From: Pseudomonadota bacterium
Lineage (GTDB): Bacteria; Bdellovibrionota; Bacteriovoracia; Bacteriovoracales; Bacteriovoracaceae
Assembly: GCA_023432655.1 (NCBI GenBank)
Contig: JAEYUK010000136.1
Location: 1 to 5,209 of the forward strand
Reading direction: 5' to 3'
DNA length: 5,209 nt
The position numbers and the translations under genes are program-made. Every line of letters starts with the position of its first letter. Within the stretch, counting starts at the first letter, position 1. Under the pieces are notes generated by a model that had not been told where the DNA came from, searched no databases, and saw only the letters and a list, made by a program, of their open reading frames with translations. Positions 1 to 5,209 of the stretch are shown in pieces.

Positions 1-1113
1 TTCCGCATCATCTTTGATGTTGAGCACATTAATAGCATCAGCATCAAGTACCACGGGACCAGAGAAATTATTCAGGATTTCTAATACCAACGCCCGGGCC
101 CGAAGAGAACGGGCAAGACCCGGACCAATAACAATCGAATCATACTTATTGAGACCCTTAATAAGTTTCCCCCATTTTGCCTGATCATGAGGAATGTAAC
201 CAGTCATCACTTCAGGGATAAGGCGGGAGATCAATTCCTGATATTGAGGCTCCCAGGTACAGGCCGTCACTAAACCTGCTCCCACTTTTATGGCAGCAGT
301 GCTTGACATGACCAGGGCCCCAGTCAGCCCATGGGATCCTCCGATAACAAGCGTGTGACCAAAAATCTTTTTGTCGCCAAATTTATTGCGTGCAGGGGGA
401 AGACTATCTTTAAGATCTTCGTCGAGTAAAAATTTATCACCGTTTTTATTAATAATGGAAATGGGAAGGCCACTTGGAATCACATTCACTTCGCCCACAT
501 GGAGAGGACCAGACGCTTGATAATAACCAAGCTTCGGAAGCCCTACTGCTAAAGTGAGGTCGGCCTTAATAGCATTTCCTTGAATTTGTCCTGAGTCGCC
601 CTCTACTCCGGTAGGTATATCCAGAGCAATAGTATAGGCCTTCTCTTGGTTCACAAGATTGATGACATCATAGAGGAAATGAGAAAGCGGGAGTCTCACA
701 CCAGTCCCAAAAATAGCGTCGATAATGATTTTAGGAGCAGCATTATGTTGGAAATAACTTTCTAAGGCCGCAATATCATCAATAGGAGTCGCCTTAACAC
801 CATAATTGGCAGCGATTTTTAACTGTTCTTTAACTTCGGTAGAACAATCATTTTCATCAAATAATAAAAAAGCACGAGCAACATACCCCATGCTGGCCAG
901 ATGACGGGCCATGGCCAAACCTGTACCGCCATTGAATCCTTTCCCAATCAGGAATATAAGTTCACCCAGGTGAATATCTTCGCCTAGTTTATCAGCAATG
1001 GCCCGTGCCCCGAGGAGTGCCACGTTTTCAATGATAAGTTTTTCAGGGAAATTAAATTCAGTTTGAGCGATTTTTTCCAGCTCTTTCATTTCAGCATGAG
1101 TCACAATTCTCAT
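1..1113 (-). CDS. nnr: Bifunctional NAD(P)H-hydrate epimerase / ADP-dependent NAD(P)H-hydrate dehydratase, 3' end outside window
   Basis: This cytoplasmic metabolite-repair enzyme reverses hydration of NADH and NADPH. The N-terminal YjeF-type domain (about residues 1-225) epimerizes R-NAD(P)HX to the S form, and the C-terminal ribokinase-like domain dehydrates S-NAD(P)HX using ADP. The frame is open from ATG at 1113 to the left edge, giving 371 residues; full-length fusions are about 500. Visible epimerase motifs are GKGFNGGTG (57-65), DAIFGTG (132-138, with the potassium-binding Asp) and LDIPTG (164-169, with the substrate-binding Asp). The dehydratase begins near 230 and shows VIGGSHGLTGA (256-266), GAGLVT (278-283), IGPGL (329-333) and LDADAIN (356-362). 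The catalytic GTGD-type motif would lie beyond the window. The box at 60-64 reads FNGGT where the family normally has NNGGD, so epimerase activity may be altered. The gene starts 2 nt after the pdxJ stop, with AAAGG 6 nt before the ATG, so it is probably co-translated with pdxJ. Family assignment is firm; activity of domain one is uncertain. Confidence 0.93.
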   Translation of the reverse strand, partial: MRIVTHAEMKELEKIAQTEFNFPEKLIIENVALLGARAIADKLGEDIHLGELIFLIGKGFNGGTGLAMARHLASMGYVARAFLLFDENDCSTEVKEQLKIAANYGVKATPIDDIAALESYFQHNAAPKIIIDAIFGTGVRLPLSHFLYDVINLVNQEKAYTIALDIPTGVEGDSGQIQGNAIKADLTLAVGLPKLGYYQASGPLHVGEVNVIPSGLPISIINKNGDKFLLDEDLKDSLPPARNKFGDKKIFGHTLVIGGSHGLTGALVMSSTAAIKVGAGLVTACTWEPQYQELISRLIPEVMTGYIPHDQAKWGKLIKGLNKYDSIVIGPGLARSLRARALVLEILNNFSGPVVLDADAINVLNIKDDAE

Positions 1114-1115
1114 AA

Positions 1116-1877
1116 TTAACCTTTCAGCGGATATTTATTCATCAGTGTTAGCATCTCTTTAACCACATGCCCGAGACCGATAAAAACCGACTCAGCGATA
1201 ATCCAGTGCCCGATATTATATTCTTCAAACAGCCCCTCTTCCAGAAGAGGAACCAGAGATTCAATGGTGAGACCATGTCCCGCATGATAGCCCCAACCGG
1301 CATTTTTTATTATTTTAGCACCTTCTCGATATTTTCCCAGATGATTGGTTAAATCATTTCCCTGTAAGAAATCCCGGGCGTACTCTCCGGTATGAATTTC
1401 CACTGCATCGGCCTTGAGGGTGAGGCACTTTTTGAGAACCACTTCATCACCTTCGACAAAAAGGGAAATGCGGCTGGCAGGAGAATGGGCCTTAATCTGT
1501 TCACAGGCCCTTTTAACGCGATCAAAGTTCTGCGAATCGATCACATCAAGTCCACCTTCAGTGGTTCGCTCCTGGCGCTTCTCAGGAACCAGACAAATCC
1601 ATTCAGGTTTTTGCTTAATCGCGATTTCGATCATCTCATCAGAGCAGCCCATTTCTAAATTGAGCGGTAGTTTCATTTTACGGCAGACATCATGAACGGC
1701 CGGCACGTCATGATCTTGAATATGACGGCGGTCTTCCCGTAAATGGATAGTGATTTGGTGAGCCCCGGTTGCTAAGGCCACTTCAGCAGCACGAAAAACT
1801 TCAGGATAGAACTCACCACGTTGTTGGCGTAGAGTGTCCACATGGTCAATATTGACCCCCAGGCGTGCATATTTCAT
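1116..1877 (-). CDS. pdxJ: Pyridoxine 5'-phosphate synthase
   Basis: PdxJ closes the pyridine ring in the DXP-dependent vitamin B6 pathway, condensing 3-amino-2-oxopropyl phosphate with 1-deoxyxylulose 5-phosphate to give pyridoxine 5'-phosphate in the cytoplasm. The 253-residue product matches the usual length (about 240-250) and is a TIM barrel. Family signatures are present throughout: LGVNIDHV (6-13), TLRQQRG (15-21), ITIHLREDRRHI (42-53), NLEM (73-76), CLVPEKRQERTTEGGLDV (95-112), EIHTG (160-164), AGHGLT (199-204) and NIGH (221-224). By comparison with the E. coli enzyme, the catalytic residues correspond to His45, Glu75 and His201, and all are kept. The ATG at 1877 lies 2 nt after the glmM stop; the AGG at 1884-1886, within the last glmM codons, is 6 nt upstream and supports this start. 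In E. coli pdxJ is followed by acpS; here nnr follows directly. Nothing looks broken, and identification is very secure. Confidence 0.98.
   Translation of the reverse strand: MKYARLGVNIDHVDTLRQQRGEFYPEVFRAAEVALATGAHQITIHLREDRRHIQDHDVPAVHDVCRKMKLPLNLEMGCSDEMIEIAIKQKPEWICLVPEKRQERTTEGGLDVIDSQNFDRVKRACEQIKAHSPASRISLFVEGDEVVLKKCLTLKADAVEIHTGEYARDFLQGNDLTNHLGKYREGAKIIKNAGWGYHAGHGLTIESLVPLLEEGLFEEYNIGHWIIAESVFIGLGHVVKEMLTLMNKYPLKG
1120..1124 (-). promoter_or_regulatory. nnr Shine-Dalgarno inside the end of pdxJ
   Basis: AAAGG in the last two sense codons of pdxJ lies 6 nt before the nnr ATG, across TAA and a 2-nt spacer. The arrangement repeats the glmM-pdxJ junction. Confidence 0.55.
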
Positions 1878-1879
1878 TG

Positions 1880-3238
1880 TTAACCTAATTCCTTCGAAAC
1901 AACTTTTACCAGCTCATCACATAAGGAAAGGACAAGTTTCTGATCCCGGCCTTCAACCATGACTCTCGCGAGAGCTTCAGTGCCTGAATATCTTAAAAGG
2001 ATGCGTCCTTCTTTACCAAGCTTATCCTCTGCCTTGACCATGGCCTCTTTGATCTCAGGCACTTCTTCAAAAGGAACCCGTTTGGCCACTCGGACGTTTT
2101 TCATTTCCTGAGGAAAAAGTTCTATTTCACTGACAAGCTCACTAAGGTCGCGGTCATAAAACTTAATGCTCTCAATGACTTTAAGGGCGCCCAGAATTCC
2201 GTCACCGGTAGTTGAATATTTTTTAAAGACCAGGTGTCCTGAAGGTTCTCCTCCAAAAAGGGCACCACTATGTCTCATGTGTTCAACAATGTAGCGATCA
2301 CCCACCTGAGTGCGGATGAAATTAAGACCGTGCTTTTTAAGATAGTACTCAAGGCCAAAGTTACTCATTACGGTTCCAACAACTTCGTTGGTTGGTCCAA
2401 TTTCCTGATTATCTTTTAAGAACTTACCACAAAGACCAATCAGTTTATCCCCGTGAATGATAGTTCCGAAATGATCGACGATGGTTAACCGGTCGCCGTC
2501 ACCGTCTAAACAAACTCCAAGATCGGCCCGATACTTCTTCACAGCATCAGCACAGGCCTGAGGATAAAGAGCTCCACAACCGTCGTTGATATTAGTTCCG
2601 TTCGGAGTATTCCCCAGGGCAATGACTTCTGCTCCCAATTCTTCAAAGACCGTAGGACCAAGCTTATAGCCGGCCCCATTGGCGCCATCGACGACAATTC
2701 TTAAACCTTCAAGGGAATATTGTGGAGAGAGAGCGGCCTTAGTATGAACGATGTAACGGCCAATAACCTCATCAAGACGTTTAGCATTACCGAGTTGGGC
2801 CCCGACCTTTTGAGGAATGAGGGTTGGATCAAGGATCATTTTCTCCAATTCAAGTTCGATTTCATCTGGAAGTTTATGTCCAGTGCGGTCAAAGATTTTA
2901 ATTCCATTATCTTCAAAGGAATTATGAGAAGCAGAGATCATAACCCCTGCATCGGCCCTCATGCTCTGGGTAACAAAGGCCACCCCCGGGGTCGGCAGTG
3001 GACCGGTTAAAATCGCCCGGCCCCCCTGAGAGCAGACGCCGGCCGAGAAGGCCTGTTCCAGCATATAACAGGAAAGGCGGGTATCTTTACCAATGATAAT
3101 GAGAGGCTTTTTTGAAAAGTTTTGCTGGAAATAACTGGTAACGGCCCTACCCAAAGCGAAGGCAACTTCCCCAGTCATGGGGTAGATGTTGGCCTTACCA
3201 CGGATGCCATCTGTTCCAAACAATTTACGACCTGACAT
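1880..3238 (-). CDS. glmM: Phosphoglucosamine mutase
   Basis: GlmM interconverts glucosamine-6-phosphate and glucosamine-1-phosphate, the step leading to UDP-GlcNAc for peptidoglycan and, in Gram-negative cells, lipopolysaccharide. The 452-residue protein is the normal length for the alpha-D-phosphohexomutase family and shows all four functional sites. The start reads FGTDGIRG (7-14), typical of GlmM. The phosphoserine loop is ISASHN (101-106), with Ser104 the phosphorylated residue. The Mg-binding loop is DGDGDR (245-250). The sugar-binding loop is GEPSGH (330-335), where Ser after Pro is typical of GlmM. The C-terminal phosphate-binding loop is RYSGTE (416-421). The ATG at 3238 has a modest AAGTGAG ribosome site 6 nt upstream. 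It lies 44 bp after cdaR, with a candidate promoter in that gap, and 2 nt before pdxJ. In Firmicutes GlmM binds and inhibits CdaA; the shared locus makes such control possible here, but that is inference. Confidence 0.98.
   Translation of the reverse strand: MSGRKLFGTDGIRGKANIYPMTGEVAFALGRAVTSYFQQNFSKKPLIIIGKDTRLSCYMLEQAFSAGVCSQGGRAILTGPLPTPGVAFVTQSMRADAGVMISASHNSFEDNGIKIFDRTGHKLPDEIELELEKMILDPTLIPQKVGAQLGNAKRLDEVIGRYIVHTKAALSPQYSLEGLRIVVDGANGAGYKLGPTVFEELGAEVIALGNTPNGTNINDGCGALYPQACADAVKKYRADLGVCLDGDGDRLTIVDHFGTIIHGDKLIGLCGKFLKDNQEIGPTNEVVGTVMSNFGLEYYLKKHGLNFIRTQVGDRYIVEHMRHSGALFGGEPSGHLVFKKYSTTGDGILGALKVIESIKFYDRDLSELVSEIELFPQEMKNVRVAKRVPFEEVPEIKEAMVKAEDKLGKEGRILLRYSGTEALARVMVEGRDQKLVLSLCDELVKVVSKELG
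1884..1886 (-). promoter_or_regulatory. pdxJ Shine-Dalgarno core inside the end of glmM
   Basis: AGG formed by the last two sense codons of glmM lies 6 nt before the pdxJ ATG, across the glmM TAA and a 2-nt spacer. Ribosomes ending glmM would be placed to begin pdxJ. Confidence 0.5.
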
Positions 3239-3259
3239 AGATGACTCACTTTAAGAATG

Positions 3260-3269
3260 AAACTAGTTT
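3260..3269. repeat. 10-bp perfect palindrome AAACTAGTTT in the cdaR-glmM gap
   Basis: AAACTAGTTT reads the same on both strands and sits at the expected start point of the candidate glmM promoter, where an operator could lie. It has no loop, does not extend further and has no second copy nearby that I noticed, so chance in AT-rich DNA is a fair explanation. Confidence 0.25.
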
Positions 3270-3271
3270 TT

Positions 3272-3299
3272 AATATATCATTTTATTCGATATTCACAA
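3272..3299 (-). promoter_or_regulatory. Candidate internal promoter for glmM-pdxJ-nnr
   Basis: On the minus strand TTGTGA (3294-3299, four of six to the -35 consensus) is followed after 16 nt by TATATT (3272-3277, five of six to -10). The -10 is preceded by TGA, so it has an extended -10 form. The -35 half lies in the last codons of cdaR. Transcription would begin near 3265, about 27 nt before the glmM ATG. This is motif matching in an AT-rich gap, so chance is possible. Confidence 0.4.
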
Positions 3300-4203
3300 T
3301 AATGCTCTTAGGACTTATCTCCAGGAGGTGCATTGAAGGCGGAAGTATGACCTTAAGGGGAACTTCAACCCTGCCTTGTGCGTTACTAGGGATATCTGCC
3401 CACACTTGAACAGAGGATGAGACATTTGATCTGCTTTTTAAAACCTTTTCAGCAACCAAGAGCTTCACTGTCGCAAATTTCATGTTCCCAATAATCTTTC
3501 GCTTTTCTGATAGATATCTGATGGGAAGACCCTTGAGAGTTAAATTTGAACTCGAAGCCTTAAGCTGATAGTGAAACTTCACATCAAACCCGCCAGTGAT
3601 CGTCATACGTTCATCAGAAAGAGCTATTTCTACCGGTACCGTTTCATGACCTGGAAGACTATCTAGCTCAATGGGACGCACGGGAATTTCTTTGAGCTTC
3701 GAAATAAGGGAACGAGGTCCATAAACTTCAACTTCAGCTGGCTCCAAACGGGTTTTTCCCAATGATAACTTATCAGGCAATTGTCCACTAAATTGAAGTT
3801 TCAAAGGAACAATCTTACTTGCCTTCTTTTCTAGTTTTATATCAAGTCGCCGAGGTAGAACTCTTTCCACAACCATCCCAAACGGGAGATTTAACTGAGC
3901 GGGGTTTATATCAATACTAAAATTCAGCTGCTTTTTAGCATTGGCGCGATTGAGATCAATCACTAACCTATCTTCCCTTTCAGAAACCGTTCGAACAAAG
4001 GCCCTTGGACCTTCGATCATAAAAGTGACTTCCTGAACTGGTTTGGTTGCGAAGACCATGTCCGTAGGTAGTATATATTCTAAGGCAACGGTCTTTTCAA
4101 ACTTCACTTTTTCTGAATTTAGAACATAGGCCCACAAAAAGACCGAAAGGAAAACAGATAGAAATTTTAAAGAGTGCTTCTTGAGCCGGTTTTTCATACT
4201 CAT
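3283..4203 (-). CDS. cdaR: YbbR-domain membrane-anchored protein, CdaA regulator CdaR
   Basis: CdaR-type proteins are anchored by one N-terminal helix, expose YbbR repeats outside the cytoplasmic membrane, and modulate the diadenylate cyclase CdaA encoded beside them. The 306-residue product has a basic start (MSMKNRLKKH), a single hydrophobic helix at about 13-28, and then an all-beta region. I divide this into about three YbbR-like repeats: roughly 33-126, 127-216 and 219-306. The second shows the typical entry VPLKLQFSGQLP and later VEVYGPRSLI; the last ends in a strand of the form SPKSIIVNIE, as YbbR repeats usually do. Bacillus CdaR is described with four repeats, so this is a shorter version. 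The start codon overlaps the cdaA stop (ATGA, 4200-4203), implying translational coupling. GGGG 7 nt upstream is the only Shine-Dalgarno candidate. Sequence conservation is low in this family, so the name rests largely on the fold pattern and the cdaA-glmM setting. Confidence 0.9.
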   Translation of the reverse strand: MSMKNRLKKHSLKFLSVFLSVFLWAYVLNSEKVKFEKTVALEYILPTDMVFATKPVQEVTFMIEGPRAFVRTVSEREDRLVIDLNRANAKKQLNFSIDINPAQLNLPFGMVVERVLPRRLDIKLEKKASKIVPLKLQFSGQLPDKLSLGKTRLEPAEVEVYGPRSLISKLKEIPVRPIELDSLPGHETVPVEIALSDERMTITGGFDVKFHYQLKASSSNLTLKGLPIRYLSEKRKIIGNMKFATVKLLVAEKVLKSRSNVSSSVQVWADIPSNAQGRVEVPLKVILPPSMHLLEISPKSIIVNIE

Positions 4204-5003
4204 GAGCGAACCCCAAAAGACTCAACTCCACCCACACGGTCAATTTCCAATAAAAACTTTCTTAGGTATTTTCTCAATGCTTCGTCATTTTCCATTAAAT
4301 GAAAAACACCATTATAACAAATATTGATACGCCCCGTCTCTTCCGAGACGGTAACCACAACAGCATCTGAAATTTCAGTGATCCCCAGGGCCGCACGATG
4401 CCTTGTACCATAGTGACGGTCAATCTCGACGTTTTTTGAAAGCGGAAGGAAACAACCGGCAGCTTGAATGACGCCATTATAGATGATGATTGCTCCATCA
4501 TGAAGCGGAGAATTTGTCTGAAAAATAGAATAAATAATGTCTGAATGAATCCTTGAATCGAGTCTTGTTCCGGATGAAGAATAGTTCAGTAGACCATGAT
4601 TTTTTTCGAAGACAATAAGCGCACCGGTTCGCTCTCTCGCCAGTGCCGTGCAAGCAGCAACAACTTCTTCGATCTGCTGATCAAAAGCACTACGCCCTGC
4701 GCGCCCAATCAAACGAGTACTGGAAATTGAAACCAGGGCACTTCTGATTTGGTCCTGGAAAAGAACGATCAAGATAATAAAAAGATAATCAAAGAAATTC
4801 TGCAGAACCCAAGACAAAGAATAAAGCTCATAGAATTCAGAGAACCACCACAGCATAGCAAGGGCCATGATACCAAAGAGCATTTGATAGGCACGAGTCC
4901 CCTGGATGATCAAAAGGAAGCGATAGACAATGATCGCCACCACTGCAATATCGAGCAGATCCAGAAAGCGGAAATTGGCAAGGATAATGCCTATTTGTTC
5001 CAA
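4200..5003 (-). CDS. cdaA: Membrane diadenylate cyclase (c-di-AMP synthase) CdaA
   Basis: CdaA joins two ATP molecules into cyclic di-AMP, a messenger governing potassium, osmotic balance and cell-wall homeostasis. The protein has three predicted membrane helices (about residues 13-34, 39-55 and 65-83), a short linker, and a cytoplasmic DAC domain (about 100-255). Both catalytic signatures are intact: LHDGAIII (168-175, the DGA motif) and GTRHRAALGITE (199-210, the RHR motif). A conserved SEETG follows at 220-224. Length (267 aa) fits the family. No ATG lies at a sensible start: an in-frame TGA is at 5016-5018, and the first in-frame ATG would delete helix one. Two consecutive TTG codons (5006-5004 and 5003-5001) are available. 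I chose the second because the GAGG at 5009-5012 is then 5 nt away rather than 2; the earlier TTG would add one residue. The gene heads cdaA-cdaR-glmM, a module known from Firmicutes and some other phyla. Confidence 0.96.
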   Translation of the reverse strand: MEQIGIILANFRFLDLLDIAVVAIIVYRFLLIIQGTRAYQMLFGIMALAMLWWFSEFYELYSLSWVLQNFFDYLFIILIVLFQDQIRSALVSISSTRLIGRAGRSAFDQQIEEVVAACTALARERTGALIVFEKNHGLLNYSSSGTRLDSRIHSDIIYSIFQTNSPLHDGAIIIYNGVIQAAGCFLPLSKNVEIDRHYGTRHRAALGITEISDAVVVTVSEETGRINICYNGVFHLMENDEALRKYLRKFLLEIDRVGGVESFGVRS

Positions 5004-5008
5004 CAAAA

Positions 5009-5014
5009 CCTCAT
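5009..5014 (-). promoter_or_regulatory. Ribosome binding site deciding the cdaA start
   Basis: ATGAGG on the minus strand contains GAGG, complementary to the 16S rRNA 3' end. It is 5 nt from the TTG at 5003 but only 2 nt from the TTG at 5006, favouring the later codon. It is the only clear Shine-Dalgarno match near either start. Confidence 0.6.
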
Positions 5015-5047
5015 TTCATTTGTAATGATGTGAAAACTTATCGGTGA

Positions 5048-5053
5048 ATTCTA
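5048..5053 (-). promoter_or_regulatory. Candidate -10 element for the cdaA operon
   Basis: TAGAAT on the minus strand matches the sigma-70 -10 consensus at five of six positions. It lies downstream of the hairpin and would start transcription near 5040, giving a leader of about 35 nt. The matching -35 position falls inside the hairpin and is poor, so this is only a candidate. A second possibility, TTCACC with TACAAA 18 nt on, would leave almost no leader and is less attractive. Confidence 0.3.
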
Positions 5054-5062
5054 ATGGAAATG

Positions 5063-5085
5063 AAGGGGATCAGATAGATCCCCTT
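5063..5085 (-). terminator. Strong hairpin after the HTH gene, probable terminator
   Basis: AAGGGGATC (5063-5071) and GATCCCCTT (5077-5085) form a perfect 9-bp inverted repeat around a 5-nt loop. It begins 9 nt after the stop codon of the upstream gene and ends about 56 nt before cdaA. On the minus strand the 3' flank is CATTTCCATT, a poor U-tract. On the plus strand the flank is TAAAAAATATT, also without a U-run. Position and stem strength suggest termination of the upstream transcript, but the weak T-tract means partial read-through or an mRNA-end-protecting role is possible. Confidence 0.6.
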
Positions 5086-5094
5086 TAAAAAATA

Positions 5095-5209
5095 TTACGC
5101 GGCAGATTTTTTGGTTTCTTCGGATACAGCTGTACTCTTCAGGGCCTCGATGATCTCATCGGACATAAGCATTTTCTTACGAAGTGCTTCCCGGGAGATC
5201 CCCATACTC
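5095..5209 (-). CDS. C-terminal fragment of a protein with a Fis-like helix-turn-helix (possible NtrC-type regulator)
   Basis: Only the last 38 codons are inside the window, ending in TAA at 5095-5097; the rest continues past the right edge. The visible part starts SMGISREALRKKM, which resembles the second half of a Fis-type helix-turn-helix (pattern LGISRxTLxRKL). A short helical stretch follows (DEIIEALKS), then a polar tail ending KKSAA. Such a module commonly sits at the C-terminus of sigma-54-dependent NtrC-family activators, so this may be the DNA-binding end of a response regulator. No AAA+ or receiver domain can be seen, so that class is a guess. Reading frame and stop are clear. It is followed by a strong hairpin, so it probably belongs to a different transcription unit from cdaA. 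Confidence 0.6.
   Translation of the reverse strand, partial: SMGISREALRKKMLMSDEIIEALKSTAVSEETKKSAA

Noticed and set aside
61..120. GC-rich CCCGGGCCCG run with palindromic character
   Set aside because: It is inside nnr, explained by Arg-Ala-Arg-Ala codons, and has no flanking structure typical of a regulatory site.
1167..1695. Several open frames on the plus strand opposite pdxJ
   Set aside because: They lie opposite a fully conserved gene, have no recognizable motifs and have compositions expected of antisense shadows.
2720..3010. Plus-strand open frame of 96 codons opposite glmM
   Set aside because: It is antisense to the conserved GlmM catalytic core and shows no domain or convincing ribosome site.
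4295..4501. Minus-strand frame inside cdaA, 68 codons
   Set aside because: It overlaps the DAC catalytic domain in another frame and has no independent support.
4987..5022. Tiny leader frames before cdaA (ATG AAA TGA, and an ATG in a second frame ending at a TAG inside cdaA)
   Set aside because: Very short frames are expected by chance in this AT-rich stretch; nothing like an attenuator was seen.
4749..5033. Plus-strand open frame of 94 codons opposite the cdaA membrane region
   Set aside because: Its lysine/glutamine-rich product is the reverse reading of hydrophobic codons in the CdaA helices; no family resemblance.
1..5209. Mobile elements, CRISPR arrays, tRNA or rRNA genes, toxin-antitoxin or defence genes
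   Set aside because: No direct repeats, transposase-like frames, cloverleaf patterns or accessory-gene signatures were found; the block is nearly wall-to-wall core metabolism.

Overview
The window is a compact, single-direction block of housekeeping genes, all on the minus strand, so transcription runs from high to low coordinates. In transcription order it holds: the last 38 codons of a gene with a Fis-like helix-turn-helix (5095-5209); an 88-bp gap with a strong hairpin and a possible promoter; cdaA (diadenylate cyclase, TTG start); cdaR (YbbR-domain protein, overlapping cdaA by 4 bp); a 44-bp gap with a candidate internal promoter; glmM (phosphoglucosamine mutase); pdxJ (pyridoxine 5'-phosphate synthase); and the first 371 codons of a bifunctional NAD(P)H-hydrate repair enzyme (nnr), which runs off the left edge.

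The genes join three kinds of work. CdaA makes the second messenger c-di-AMP, CdaR is its membrane-anchored partner, and GlmM makes glucosamine-1-phosphate for peptidoglycan (and lipopolysaccharide, if the cell has an outer membrane). This trio is a conserved module that links c-di-AMP to the cell envelope. PdxJ makes vitamin B6, and Nnr repairs damaged NAD(P)H. The last two look translationally attached to glmM, because both junctions have the same layout: a Shine-Dalgarno core inside the final codons of the upstream gene, a TAA stop, 2 nt, then ATG.

Organism: a moderate-GC bacterium (roughly 45% by eye). A glmM-pdxJ-nnr order downstream of cdaA-cdaR suggests a former deltaproteobacterial lineage, possibly Bdellovibrionota/Bacteriovoracia. 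This is inference from gene order and general protein character, not a database match. No tRNA, rRNA, CRISPR array, insertion sequence, prophage or clear horizontal-transfer signal was seen.

I see no convincing undescribed system. The points most worth a second look are an altered nucleotide-binding box (FNGGT in place of NNGGD) in the Nnr epimerase domain; an excess of GGCC tetramers that follows a codon-context rule for alanine; a possible second promoter splitting glmM-pdxJ-nnr from cdaA-cdaR; and the non-ATG start of cdaA.
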